Position numbers and translations under genes: made by a program. A stretch of 64,000 nt of DNA from Eutrigla gurnardus (taxonomy: Eukaryota > Chordata > Actinopteri > Perciformes > Triglidae). Under the pieces are notes generated by a model. It saw only the letters and a program-made list of their open reading frames with translations, ran no database searches and was not told the origin of the DNA. The stretch spans positions 9,025,819 through 9,089,818 of the forward strand of contig OY741281.1 in the NCBI GenBank assembly GCA_963514095.1, in the 5' to 3' direction. Below are positions 22,381 through 34,709 of the stretch, piece by piece. Each line of letters opens with the position of its first letter. Within the stretch, counting starts at the first letter, position 1.

Positions 22381-24719
22381 CAAAAAATGCAAGTCATAAT
22401 AAGAAAAATCATCACCCCTGGTATTTATATAGCAGCTCTGAAATGCTCTTTGTGGCTGGTGTTTCATGCCTTACATCAGCAGTCTTCATAAGGTATTATC
22501 AAGGTTCTCTCACCGCTGCTGCTTTTCTCAGGCAGGAATAAACAACTGTCAGGTGCTGTTAAAGGAGAGGGAAAGGGATGATAGAGAGACAAACGAGATG
22601 TGTTTTGTCATGGCCACAGAAACAAATGTCATTTGCTGTGAAAAAATATCTACTTAAAAAGTCATTTAATCTTGTAAAAGTGCTTTGTCTTGCAACACAC
22701 TGCCACTTTTTTTAAACAATTTCCTTGAAAAAAAAAAAACTGTCAAGTAGCACAAATCTCCAAACTTAAGCCTCCTTCGATCATTGTTACTTCCTCGTTT
22801 TGGAGGTTACCTCTGCTCGTTGTCAGGTTTGCAACGGATAGATGCAGCTGCTTCAGCAAAAATTGAATTGAGTTACACAAAGGCTGCTTCTTGCCACAGG
22901 AGCGAGTTGAACTGAACTGATTTGTTTCTCTCCTTCACCTAAGCGTTGCTCATGCTCCTTTTCACTCTTCAAAGTTGCAATTTGGCATGACAGCCATAAC
23001 ACGTAATCCTCGCAGGGAGATGACGAGGGAGTGTAAGTCATGTCACACTGACTCTGAAATAGAAGCTGAATCATAGCGCTCCCTGATGAGGGTCTCGCAT
23101 GCCGAATGAGAAGGAAAGAGAACCGACAAGCACGCTGCTCATGATACGTACCTCATTTGCTCCTATGGGAGTCTTTGAGTCCTTTTAATGCACAACGCTA
23201 ATGTTATTTTGGTGTGAAACTAAGAGCCTCAGAAGTTCGACGGCTCTTATATTCGGAGCCTGGTGGGGAAGACCGTGAGTTCTCATTTTGTCCATTTTGG
23301 ATTGTGCTTAAACCTTAAGCCTCATGACTAATTGGTTGTAAAACGACTCAGGCACAAACAGAGGCAGTTGTTTTCCTGCCCCCTCATCAGGGAAGGCGAC
23401 GAGTGCAAACAACATCATCCATTTGATCTGCGATTGTTTGACTCAGAATGTGGGTGCCTCAATTTGAACAAAGCCAAATCCTCATTAGTGATCAGAGCTA
23501 TCACCCTGAACAAAATCATTTCCCACTTTAACTCATAAAACGGTCTGTTCAATCCGGGCTTCTAGGTAAATGAAAGGAAAGATTTTTCTTTCTTTTTTTT
23601 TTCTATATATCCATGTTCGCACATGATGCCTTTTGTTATTGATTCCCTGCAAAATGAATTACCCCCTATGTGAACTGCACATTATCAAATATAGGTAGCA
23701 GGTAAACTAATCCTCCCTTGAACTGTTTGTATTCCAAGTGCAGCCACAGCTGACAGGGGAAATGATGAATGAATGAAAAAGGCGTTGATAAGACGCCCAC
23801 AATGATTTTGTGGTCACACTTTGTGCAATAACTTTCCAATTTCCTTCGAGGGCCATTTTCCTTCCCATTGGTTTCAAATTCACACCTTTCCTGAAGCATA
23901 TCTAAAACCTGACTGTCATATTTGCATGCTCGCTACAAAACATTACAAATTACCCCTAAAGATTTGATAGAATAAAAATGAAGGTGGTTCATAGTTAGGT
24001 CCACTTGAGTCACAAAAGTTTAGAATTGTATTGTCCTTCACGGTCCTGAAGAAGAGGGGCCGCATACTCAAGAGCCATTTAGGATTTACAACACATCGGG
24101 AATATTGGAAACATTTCTCTTCTGCAAACGCACTGTGCTGATGCAGTGTAAATTAAGCGAGCTCAGTCCGGTTCAACTGACAAACACCTTCACCCTGAAA
24201 AGTGATCCTCGGATGGCAGGTCGTGAATTTCAACCGATAAATACCCTTGGCTCTATCAATTCAACTCAGCCCTCTCCGCCCCGGGATGTAGTTTATGTGA
24301 AGCTACTATGGCAACAACAAACTTGGATAGGAAACAGTGTGTTTTCCCGACACAGAAAGGACCCCATTGTCATACCTTGAAAAACTGCAACCATCCACTT
24401 TTCATTGTACGGCGCTCAGGGATGTAATAAAGATGTGTCTAATTCACTATGTCAAAACGGTGGCCAAGTGTTTTTAACATTTTGTAATTTTTTTCCAAAA
24501 CCTGGCTTGTTAAGATTGCTTCAACCACTTAGTCTGTCAGATACGCTGCTCGTTTTTTCCTGATGATGAACGTGAGGGAGTGTGAAACCAGATTTTTCAT
24601 CATCTTGCACCCCCCCCCCCTCCTCCTTTTTGTTTGCCACTCCAGTATTTTGCATACTATGCCTACTACCCGTGTCCTGGGCTGTCATGGTGGATCCTTC
24701 ACTCCTCTACCCTCTTTGA

Positions 24720-25000
24720 AGTGCAATTACCGTTCATGAAGATCCAATGCAAGCTGTGTAACTGACAATCAAACCGGAGCAAAGTCAATTTGATTTAATT
24801 GCCTAAAAATGAAATGTAGATCCAGCGTCTCCAAGGCGCTCCTGCTTTAATTGTGGCGTTTCTTCCTCTCAGCTAAAAGCCTCACACTTTAATTGATAGC
24901 GGGACTGTCACTTTCACAAGCAGGGGTAGCTGCTGTTCATTCTCAGCGTGGCTTTGCATGCTGACTATGGAGGTAATGACACCTTGAATGACAAGAGCAC
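24720..25000. promoter_or_regulatory. Candidate conserved non-coding element
   Basis: The block contains GACAATCAAAC, GATTTAATTGCC, CTTTAATTGTGG, CTTTAATTGATAG and GAGGTAATGAC within about 260 bases. TTTAATTG is a typical homeodomain-binding core, and its threefold recurrence with little simple repeat is enhancer-like. No conservation test was possible. Confidence 0.3.
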
Positions 25001-25820
25001 TGTACGGCATATGCTAGACATTTGCTAGGAAAGGGTGAACAAGCTGGCAAACGCACATGACCCAGTGGCCCTGCTGCTACCAGCTGCAGTTGGTTACCAG
25101 ACAGCTAAATTAGAGCTTGATGCAACTCAATCTAGCCTCCCTAAAGAGCCTGACTTTGTATTGACAATTTGCTAATCAAATTAGAGGATGGATTACACGC
25201 CGAACATCTGGTCTTTGTAATAGCGCTCATTATTAAGCTCCACTGTGTAGCGACGAGCAGACTGTTCAAGCACCTGCACCGCTTGTGTTCACACCCTGGT
25301 ATGCTACATACGTGTTCGCCGCTTATGATGCACGCCATGAGAGATCCATGCGCTCGCCTGTCACATTGCCTTTTCATTACCCTCTGATTTAATTTACTTT
25401 TACACGTGCAGGAAATGAATACAATATTTCTTCCCTCATACTGTGGGAGATGGCGACGCTTCAATCTTGTGGCTGGTGAGACACCTGCCCCTTCCAAGAG
25501 CTTATCATCACTGATGTATAAACTTCAGTTGAACTTAATGAAAGACATTTTTTTTCTCCCTTTCTCTCTCCCTCGCTCCGGTGCAGCACTTACTGTGGCT
25601 GACGTGCATTATGTTCGATTCAACCTCGGAGTTGCAATTTCCTATTTGAGGTAGAAAATGCATGCTCCCTTCTTCCAAATAACCATTAACCTCTAAGCGT
25701 CCATGTGCTTTGACAACATAGGATTTGTACTTATTTTCAGGATCTGCCATCCATGGATTTGCTTTGGTGTTTGGTTTTAAAAAATAAAATAATAAAAAAT
25801 AAAATAATCAAACAAAAGGG

Positions 25821-25822
<2 letters not shown>

Positions 25823-25890
<68 letters not shown>
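25823..25890. repeat. Long perfect (AT)n microsatellite
   Basis: This is 68 bases of uninterrupted AT (34 units), preceded by an A-rich AAAATAAAATAATAAA segment. Tracts like this can extrude as cruciforms and are often mis-sized in assemblies. Confidence 0.97.
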
Positions 25891-25892
<2 letters not shown>

Positions 25893-26309
25893 CATGACAC
25901 ATTCATTTTATAGTTAGTAATGAATTTTAAATACAGTAATGAGATTCCTTGCTAGCATTAACAGTTACATTTATATTGGTAGCACAATGTTGCTAATCAT
26001 ATGTAATTAGTTATGCTGAGCAGCCACCGCAAAGCACTTACATTTACAGTAAATATTAATTCATTTTGGATTGGTGGCATAAAAACAAATCTTCCCAGGG
26101 TTGTAATGTTGCATTGCTAATTACCTCCAAACGAAATAAAGATTTTGAGTAATTACATTTTTACCACTCTGTTCTCTTATTTAGCATCAGGAGTGCACAC
26201 TGGCAGTCATGAGGGGACTTACAGCTGGGATTACCAAAGCAAATCAGAAAGCTTCTTAGCCCCGGGACCTATGACATTACTAGCACTTTGAACATTTGTG
26301 TTTTTCTAC

Positions 26310-26334
26310 GTGTGTGTGTGTGTGTGTGTGTGTG
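26310..26334. repeat. (GT)n microsatellite
   Basis: This is a perfect GT tract of about 12 units. Confidence 0.95.
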
Positions 26335-27617
26335 AGAGGCTTGTGCTGCACGTTTTGTCGTACACTGCGAACTCAGTAGGACGTCTCTAAATGAGAGCAG
26401 TTGTTCTGTGAGATTGTTCTCTTAATTCATCTCCTACTGATAGATGCCATCTAATGCCACAACACAGAAGCCACAAGCTGCTGTGTTTACAGTTTGTTAA
26501 ATCAAGAGGTCTCCTCTTGGTTTGCTCCGCACACATTTTGGCTCCAGTCTCCAATGTTGCAAATGGCTGTACTGTTCCTATCTCTGTTATATTAATACAA
26601 TCTTCCTTCTCTATTTGTTTTGACTTTTAAGGCAAGATACATAAATACTCTGAGTCTTTATGCTCTGAGGGAAAAGAGAAACTCAAAGCAATAGACTTTT
26701 TCGGAAATGTATTTCTATAGACCATTTATACGACAATAAACATCAGTAGGCTATAATATGTGGAGCATTATTTAGGATATAAGAACTCTGATGCTTGGAT
26801 ACTATGCACAGTGTCAGTGCTGTCAAAATGTATAGATAGTGTATTTGTTGTTTTTCTTGCTTATTTTTGATAGCTTCTCATTGTTGGCACCATAATTCCC
26901 ATAACAAACGAAGTGTAGAGTTTGTTGTGGTCACCACCTGCCCAAACTAGCTAGATTGAAAAATTACAATGACAGTTGGAATTTGGTTCTATTGAAGGGA
27001 ACCAAATGTGTCATGTACCCTCAGGTGCTAGTGAAGAAAGCAATAAAGCCAGACTACAAAGCATATGGGAAATCAGATCCTGTCATTTTCTCAAAGATTT
27101 CTATACAATCTGACCAGAGGAGTCGTCCTCCTTTCTTAGAAAGAATGCAAGATTAAGGCACTTCAGCATTGGCTTCACTTTTCCCAACAGGAGGTTGCCA
27201 CCTGGTGCAACAAGCCAAACACCAAATGAGTCATATGGTGTTCCTATCATTGGAATTACACCATGTGTTGATGCATGCCAAAACATATATGACCATTTCA
27301 AAAATGAATAGAAGACTAGGTAGTAATGATCATGCACATTAAACAAACACAGCCCAATCAACAAACATATTATGTTTTTGAATCATCACAGTAATGGGGA
27401 AGGCAGAGTTACTTTCATAGCAGTTTGGCTTCTAAGAAATCCTGAGTGAAAAAAAAGAGTGGCTGATGTGGCCTGAAGAAGCGACCCTCACTGGGGTTGA
27501 ATAGCACAGTTGATGATCCCCATCATCATTCTTCTGTTAGGGTATAGGAGTCGGTGAATAGCTCTGCATCGATTTGTCCTTTTGTGAGCACCATAAACAG
27601 GTCTGGAAGGCAAACAG

Positions 27618-27624
27618 CCCCCCC

Positions 27625-27655
<31 letters not shown>
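27618..27655. repeat. Poly-C tract joined to (CT)n
   Basis: Eighteen C residues run directly into about ten CT units. The all-pyrimidine strand can adopt triplex-like or i-motif structures in principle. Confidence 0.95.
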
Positions 27656-28739
27656 GGGTGTCTCAAAATCACCCCTTAAATCAATATTTTCCTGTCATTT
27701 TGTCAGCATGTAATTAGTTAGCTCCGTGGGACTGCCCTGGTGCAATGAGCTTCCCGAAATCATCATAATCCCCCTGTTTTTTCCCCACAAACCCCCATGA
27801 CTGCAGAGGGAGTCCAAACCAGAGCACATCTGCATACGCTGCTGAGGTTTTTTTCCTCTGGTCCCAGTGCGGTCCGCTGAGACTTGCGCTCTGACAGCCC
27901 AAGGCCTCAAAGCTGAGCCGAGTTCTTATTGACATGGGATTGCAGCTTTGTTGTGACCGCCACCGCGGCAGCCTCGCTGATCAACCGACCCAACAGAGAG
28001 GCGCAGATGCCAATGTTTAAGAACACAGCGGGGAGCAGCAGCGAGATAAACTAGTGCCAGAGAGGGATGGAGGAAGCACAGCTAGAGAACATTTTTTTTT
28101 TTTTTTAAATTGAATTCAGAAAGAGGTAAACAGCCACTTCAGAGAGATAACTTACGTTCAGACAGGCTTTTATCAAAAATACAACATGAGTGGCTCGTAT
28201 TGAGAGGTCTTATTGAATCCAGACTTTTTAGGCTACAATGAAAACACATTTGCAGGTTGCAAAACAAAAGACAAAAACACTGTCGCCTGCATTAAAAACA
28301 GTACTCCAGTCTACATCGACAGTCTTGTTAAGTCCTCGGATGAAATCGGCTCTGTATCATGACTAGAAAATAAGGCAATGAAGGAGAGTCGGAGTGAGGG
28401 ATGGTGCTGTGTTATCTATAGTAGTGATTGCATGTCTGTGCTCTTTCTATACCAACTGGTGGTGAGGTCAGTCAAGGAATGTGCAGGCTAAATATAAAGA
28501 GCATTCTTGAAATACTATTTTATGAATGCTATTTCAGCCCAAGCATGGGAGTATAGTACTTCCCATCTCTTGTTTGCATAACCATTAGCTGGACGGGAGG
28601 TATGTAGCGCAAGGCGAAGGACATGACCCTATGAGTGTGTGACGATAATAGCAGGTTAGTGAGTGAAAAAGCAGCGTGCATCTCAGAAGGTTAATAGTTA
28701 TAAGATGTTACAGCGGGGTGAGATAATTATGATTTTAAG

Positions 28740-28960
28740 GCTTACAGTCACGTTAAATAATGTATTCATATTGATTATTGCAGTGCTTGGTCCCAAGGTA
28801 ATTATAAGCCCTCTTTCTTTTTGAGTTTAATATTATTATTCACCCCAGTAATAATTCACTTACTTGATTAATTGCTTGATTCATTTGATTCCCGCGAAAT
28901 AATTATGGTCACAGTTGCCTTCTGCCTCTCTGCCAGGGAAAACAGCATTACTATTGACTG
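28740..28960. promoter_or_regulatory. Candidate conserved non-coding element
   Basis: AT-rich but non-repetitive sequence with GGTAATTATAAG, AGTAATAATTCAC, TTGATTAATTGC and AAATAATTATGG. The dense homeodomain-type cores suggest regulatory DNA. The base composition alone could produce them. Confidence 0.2.
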
Positions 28961-29763
28961 GGTTTTATACTGGCAAGTGAGAAATATCACAATAACAGGC
29001 CACTTATTGTTTCATATCTCACATTTAATATCCAGCTCTTTTACGTGTGCTTTGCTGAATGTCTGTGCATGTCAGGAAGGCTCTGTTTGAATCCAAAAAA
29101 TCCACTTTGGTTGATTTAAGTGTTTTTTGTTTTTCGTTGCATGTGAAGGAAAACATTCTCCATAAGACATCATAGTCACTATACTGCGCTGAACACTGAT
29201 TAAAAGAAGTAGAGCAACAGGTGAGGTGTTCGTTTGAATTCCGACAAGATATTCAAATGACCCACAGTTGGATAACAACAGTAAGACAAAGTGGAACAAA
29301 GCCAGCGTTTGTCCCGTTTGTAAGGCCTCCATAATCGACTCAACTTGCTATTAATTACAGCAGCCACAAGGTCTCCGAGCACAAAGAATCAGGAGGACGC
29401 TGCTCTTCTAAAATCACTGCTTTGGAAACACTTTTATAATCAATTGCATCTGCTTTTATATTCAAATCAGCAATAACATTTGTCTGCATGTTTAGTCAAT
29501 TCGGATTGAGTGATTGGATGGATTCTGTGGCTGTACAGAAGACTCTCTGATGTGCTAAAATGATGACAGCGCCTTTCTGCCTGTCAGGAGGAGCAACATT
29601 TCCCATTAAGTTGTGCTGGCTCTCTTTCACTTGATTTGATTCAATATGCAAAGGCCCTTTGAGAAATCAGACAGCCTGTAGGGTGTGTGCCATGGTAATG
29701 TGGCCCTGAATGAAAAGCATGATTATGAAGAGGGAAATACAGAGCAAACAGCAAATGATGAAC

Positions 29764-29892
<129 letters not shown>

Positions 29893-29971
29893 GGTAATAG
29901 TTATCCTCCTTTCCTTTACCCTTCACGCTTTCGCTTCCATACAATTTATAGAATGCCTATTACCTGCATTA

Positions 29972-31216
29972 CAGTTTTTTTCAGTCGCTTTGGTGCTTTT
30001 CTCAGATCAGAATGAAAATTCTAACTATTAGTTCAACCTCCACAACATTTAGTCATTTGTGCACATCATAGTAGCAATTTCTCCTTCCTCTGAACAAATT
30101 GCAAATGCTTTTGGACATGTATCAGTTGCTTTCATACAATTCTCTGCTGTTTTATAACATTATCATTTGCTTATGTCATGTCAGTCAAAATTAACTATAC
30201 TTATGGAGGCTGAATAGTCATTCCCAATAAAACTAATAGTCTTCATTTCATTGCTTGAGTCATAACATACAAAATTGTTGAACTAGTTATCAAATTGTAT
30301 ACCTTTCTTTATCATTTTTTTTCCTGGAAATGTCTCCTAAATTGAGGAATTGCTCTCAGGTGAACTTCAGCTTTCACTCACGAGGAGGTGTGTGAAGTAT
30401 TAGTTGTAACCAATGACAAGCCACTTGTTCACAGTCACTCAGGGATGAATCCCATGAACCCTCACTTGGTAAGCATATATGAACCGAGCAGGACATAGTG
30501 TGGACCATTTCTACAAAACAGGGGAAGAGGGAGAAGAGGCCAAATACATCGGCAGATTCCTACTGAAATTAGGGCTACAGTTGTGGACCATGTTGTCAAT
30601 CACGGCCTCACAATGGCTGAGGCTGGTCGGAGGGTGAACCAAATGTTGGAAGAACCACTGTGAATTGAAGCTCTACCAAAAGAGTATTTCTTATGTTTGT
30701 TCTAAATAAGTGACTGTAGTGTATTTTTCTTTTACCCAATGTTGTAGAATTGCAAAGAGCATATACAGTAAAAATGTGAAACATACGTATTCAGTGTCTT
30801 GTACTCCCTTACTCCCCTAACTAAAGCAATGTGTAACTTTACTGTAGTTTTCAAATGGCTGTACAAGTCGTGTATAGTGTTGTCTTGAGCATTTTCAGGT
30901 CGTGTCACTGAGTTCTGACCTTTTTTTGCATTGGAAAAGACAGATAATAAACTGTCATAATGAAAAAATGACAAAGCCATTTGACTATCTTGTTCATAAA
31001 CGATGGTGTCAAGACTTCTCATTTGATGACACTGGCAGTTTCAGTGACATGAATACTTGCTTTTGAGGAATGGACTATCCATTTTGAGCAAGTGACGTGC
31101 TTTTGCAGGTCATCCACTAGGTTTTGCAGTTTGCACTAATTGTTTTGAGAAATGCACTTGCTGTGCAAATGTTAATAGTGATGTGAGAAAAGCACCAAAG
31201 CGACTGAGAAAAACTG
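29972..31216 (+). mobile_element. Tc1/mariner-type element, 1,245 bp, internally decayed
   Basis: The left end is CAGTTTTTTTCAGTCGCTTT followed by GGTGCTTTTCTCA. The right end is its reverse complement with one mismatch over about 33 bp. The dinucleotide TA flanks both sides (29970-29971 and 31217-31218), and the termini start CAGT, which is the signature of the Tc1/mariner superfamily. A short transposase relic lies at about 30565-30700. The remaining interior has stops in all frames, so the copy is dead, though its ends could still be recognised in trans. The strand follows the transposase relic. Assignment to a subgroup is not secure. Confidence 0.88.
30565..30700 (+). pseudogene. Tc1/mariner transposase N-terminal HTH relic
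   Basis: The frame from 30565 reads EIRATVVDHVVNHGLTMAEA followed by GRRVNQM. It resembles the N-terminal helix-turn-helix DNA-binding domain of fish mariner-like transposases (pattern ...VVDHV.NHGLTMREAG.RV.PN). After a one-base shift the next piece reads PNVGRTTVN, which continues the same family pattern, so a frameshift is visible near 30643. The rest of the DNA-binding region and the DDE/D catalytic domain are absent. Together with the CAGT/TA ends this is good evidence for the source family. Confidence 0.65.
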
Positions 31217-33540
31217 TAATTGCCCATGACCTATAACAGGCTCTCCTAGATTAGGTGTGTCCACAGGGTGCCACCTTTTAAGGCAGTAGCGCTAATAGAT
31301 TGTACGTGGGTAGTTGGGATTATGGCTCTTGTTGTTGCTAAGCAACCATCGGAAAGTTATATGATGCATGCCGCTCTTTTACTGAAAGTTTATTTGCTGC
31401 AGTTTTTCTGATCTAATAGCTGGTAATTGACGGAGTAATAATTAGAGACAGTCAGGATTAACTCCTTCATGTGTTCAGACAACTGGCTCAAATGTGATAT
31501 TTAATCACGTTTATATATGCATATTGTTTATTCAAATAAACAATAATAATAAATGGAGAAAAAACAATGTTTCTGGGATTTTCTGGGAGTCTGGGATTTA
31601 AAGAGTAAGAAGTTAAAGAGGAGAATGATGTGATTTTTATAACTGTTTCTCACTTCTCAACTAGAAAATGGTGATATAAAAGCAGGATAAGCTAACAGCT
31701 GCAGTAAACTCGCTTGTTACTAGTTTCTTTCGGCAGACTAGGTCGTCTAACACAAACTGTGTCTGCACATTTGCATTGATATTGTGGCAATGACATGAAA
31801 ATATACCAATGAAACTCACAAATCCTATCTGGTCATTTGTAAAACACAACAGTCATCTCAGATTTGACAAAACAAAATGACATTTGGGTGGTGTCATAAT
31901 AAAAAGGAAATGAAGCCAGCACAATAAAGCGAGGCTCCCAGTGGGCCCTTTAACTGTTAATGTTTTCACACTGCGCCAACTGAAGCGGCGGTGTGCAGCC
32001 ACAGTGTGACACGCGTTCTCACGCAGTCACACAGCGTTACACGGCAATCAACGGAACGCGGTGGTCAGGTGAGCAGGTCCTTAACCTTCACACCAAGATG
32101 AATGGTGTTGTGAGGAAAGGCTAGCAAGTCATAGCACCTGTGACGGGTGGAAAATGGTGCAAAAGAAAAGAAGAAAAAAAAGAAAAAAGCATTCTGTTAT
32201 GGCAGACATTACTATGGTAGAAAATAATAGCTTGAAGCACTGACATACAGCTAATTACAGGTGTCCACATGCATAGTTCTTAAATCCAAAGTGGTTTAAT
32301 TTAACTGCCAAGGTGACATTCCTTTGTCTTTGCTGTTAAATAGATAAAGTGGAATAAATGAGTAATGCTGCCATCTGTTAATGTCAATTCAAACAGCCAT
32401 ATAGTGGAGTCCTAAGGTGCTAATCAGTAGACGTCCTGCCTACCTGTGGCATTACGTGTGGGGAAATCAGATGCAATATATTATAGAATTAGCATGTGGT
32501 TAATGCCTCTTAGCTGTTGATTGCCACCGTGTCTTTTGTCACCTCTATTCCCTTGTATAATTTAACGGTGTTCCTCTAAGTATTCACCTGTATCAAAAAC
32601 AACAAGTAGACATCTCTGACATCCCTCCATTCATCCATGATGCAACCACTTGACTTGCAGCCTCTGTTACACAAGAAAGACTTGGGAAACATGGCAGAAT
32701 AAAATAAATTGAAATTTTAAACATGCCAACAAGTTGACAGAGTTATTTTTCACATTCTATTAGACACTGATATGGATGTCACTCTTTTCTATAATTATGT
32801 TTATTTGCCATATTTTGACACTCAAAAACTACTGCCTGCCATGGTAATTTATTGTAATGCCGTACACTGGCCAAAATGTCCTCTTTTTCCATTAATAAAC
32901 TCTACTATGGAACTAAAGGCAATTCACAACATGCAAAATTAAATTAAAGTAAACTGGGACCGCTGCAAGCTTATTTTCTCCCCAACTGAAATGGTATTCA
33001 GCATCTGGTCCCCCAGGCTACTCTGAGACATCACTTCATAAAATACTTATATGTGTGAAATTTGGATTACTAAACTCACTTTAATCACTCATTTAATTCC
33101 TAAGACCGTCATAGTATGCTTGCTAATGTCTTGTAAATCTACAAGAGCTGAAGTGCCATGGCTTAAGTCTATGCTGACATGTTGTCTGGTCTTTGTAAGC
33201 CTGTAAGCCCTTTTTTTATAGAGGCACTTTTTGCTTACCCAATGCCATGTAGTAGTTAATCATGTCAGGCACTATTAAAGAATTACAAAATATTTTAGGC
33301 AAATTCTGAAATATAAATAGCCAGCCTGAATGTGTGGTTATGGTTACTTTGAATAGTGTCTCACACAGACACATGGCTCCTGAAACTAAATTTTTCTCTT
33401 GGGTCTAAAATTTTTTGGATGGCTTTCTGATGCTAAACATTGTGACAGAAGTGTATCTCAGTGCATCCATTTTGAATGGCAACATGCACTACCAAATTAT
33501 GAAAGTGAAATGTCACATAATAACAAATTATAATAACAGT

Positions 33541-33600
33541 CAAGTCAACCTCTTGGTTTAGGCAACAGAACTACTTGGTTAGGATTGAACAAAAGTACGA
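33541..33600 (+). repeat. Possible dispersed repeat fragment
   Basis: The words CTTGGTTTAGGCAACAGAAC and ACTTGGTTAGGATTGAAC have the TTGGTTTAGGCAACA/TTGGTTAGG pattern seen in a widespread teleost repeat. Related wording (TAGATTTAGGAAAAGATTG) occurs in the copy at about 48150. Only a fragment is seen. Confidence 0.35.
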
Positions 33601-34660
33601 TAAAATGGCTCATCTGAACACCAGAACGTTACGCTGCACCTCTGTACTTACTGACACCTACAAGCCATCTCATTTGGTATTCAACTCATCATTTCAGGCT
33701 CCGCATTTCTTCCTGAAAATATTGACATTGATTTGGGGACAATGACATGGCTGGATAGCTAGCTAGAAATATCTCCAGTTGTCAAATGATATCTAAGGTG
33801 CATCCCTTACACAAGTAGTTAACGTTTCTTTTGCATAAGAACCGTATGGATGGAAATCAATATTCCAAATAGCGTTATAGCTTGTGGAAAACATAATGAA
33901 AACATAAATTCATGGTCTTCATTTTAGTTTTTTTTTAATGGCAAGTGTCCATGTTATAAGCGGGATAATGCCCTTCAAGGTGTCCATAATCAGAAATTAA
34001 TGCTGCACTTCAGATGGTTTTGTTACATTGTACATTAATTCCTGATAATGGAAATTAGGGGCATTGTCCCATACATAATGGCCATTTAATCGGCTGATAA
34101 CATGCAAAGTGGGTGCTCAAGAACCAAGTCATTTCCCTAAAACAAACGAGACAGAAATTTCAATAATGCAAAAAATGTCATCACGGTTGTGATGCCTTTA
34201 ATTACCTTCAATTCCAACATAAACTACACTCAACAAAAATGGCACTCATTAGAAAATGGGATATGTAGTGTTATGAGTATTTAGGCCCTAATGAGCAGTG
34301 GTATTCAGTTACTCCCCTCAACAAGCATACAACACTACAATACTGTTACATTTAGAGCCTTGCCTTTGTTTGCTAATCCATGAAATCAATGTGCCCTCTT
34401 AAATAATTAAGAGCACTGCTACTTGCAGGGGAAATGTGTCTGGATTTGTTTGCGTGAATGGCCACATCACATGCAACATAATACTCCAAAGTACCCGGAC
34501 TCCGTGCGGATCAGCATTCATTGGACAAGCACAAATGCTTGTACATGTTCACAGGCAAACGCACCCAACGTTCACATTATCACGTGTGACACATTAACAT
34601 ACCAGTCTAGATTTTAATATTTATAGAAGAACTGAAGTCATACAAGCTGCAAAGAGATAC

Positions 34661-34709
34661 TACATACATACATACATACAGGCTGTTATATCACACACAC
34701 ACACACACA
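34661..34709. repeat. (TACA)n and (CA)n microsatellites
   Basis: Five TACA units (34661-34680) are separated by 11 bases from about nine CA units (34692-34709). Confidence 0.9.

Larger units (their letters stand above)
21150..25822. other. Non-coding stretch with conserved-element texture
   Basis: No gene or large repeat is seen. Short homopolymers occur at about 22727 (A), 23592 (T) and 24610-24620 (C). Parts of it (22000-22380, 23200-23540, 24400-25000) have balanced composition and homeobox-like words, and look more like slowly evolving non-coding DNA than decayed repeats. Confidence 0.5.
25891..29763. other. Non-coding stretch, no gene seen
   Basis: This is mostly unique AT-rich DNA with the simple repeats listed separately and a poly-T run near 28090-28106. 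The segment 27695-28080 is richer in GC and has overlapping open frames of about 70 codons on the minus strand, none recognised. 28740-28960 carries TAATTAT and GATTAATTGC words. Confidence 0.5.

Noticed and set aside
34225..34245. ACACTCAACAAAAAT, resembling a mariner terminus
   Set aside because: Only 15 bases match, with no partner end or element body, so it is not listed as an element.
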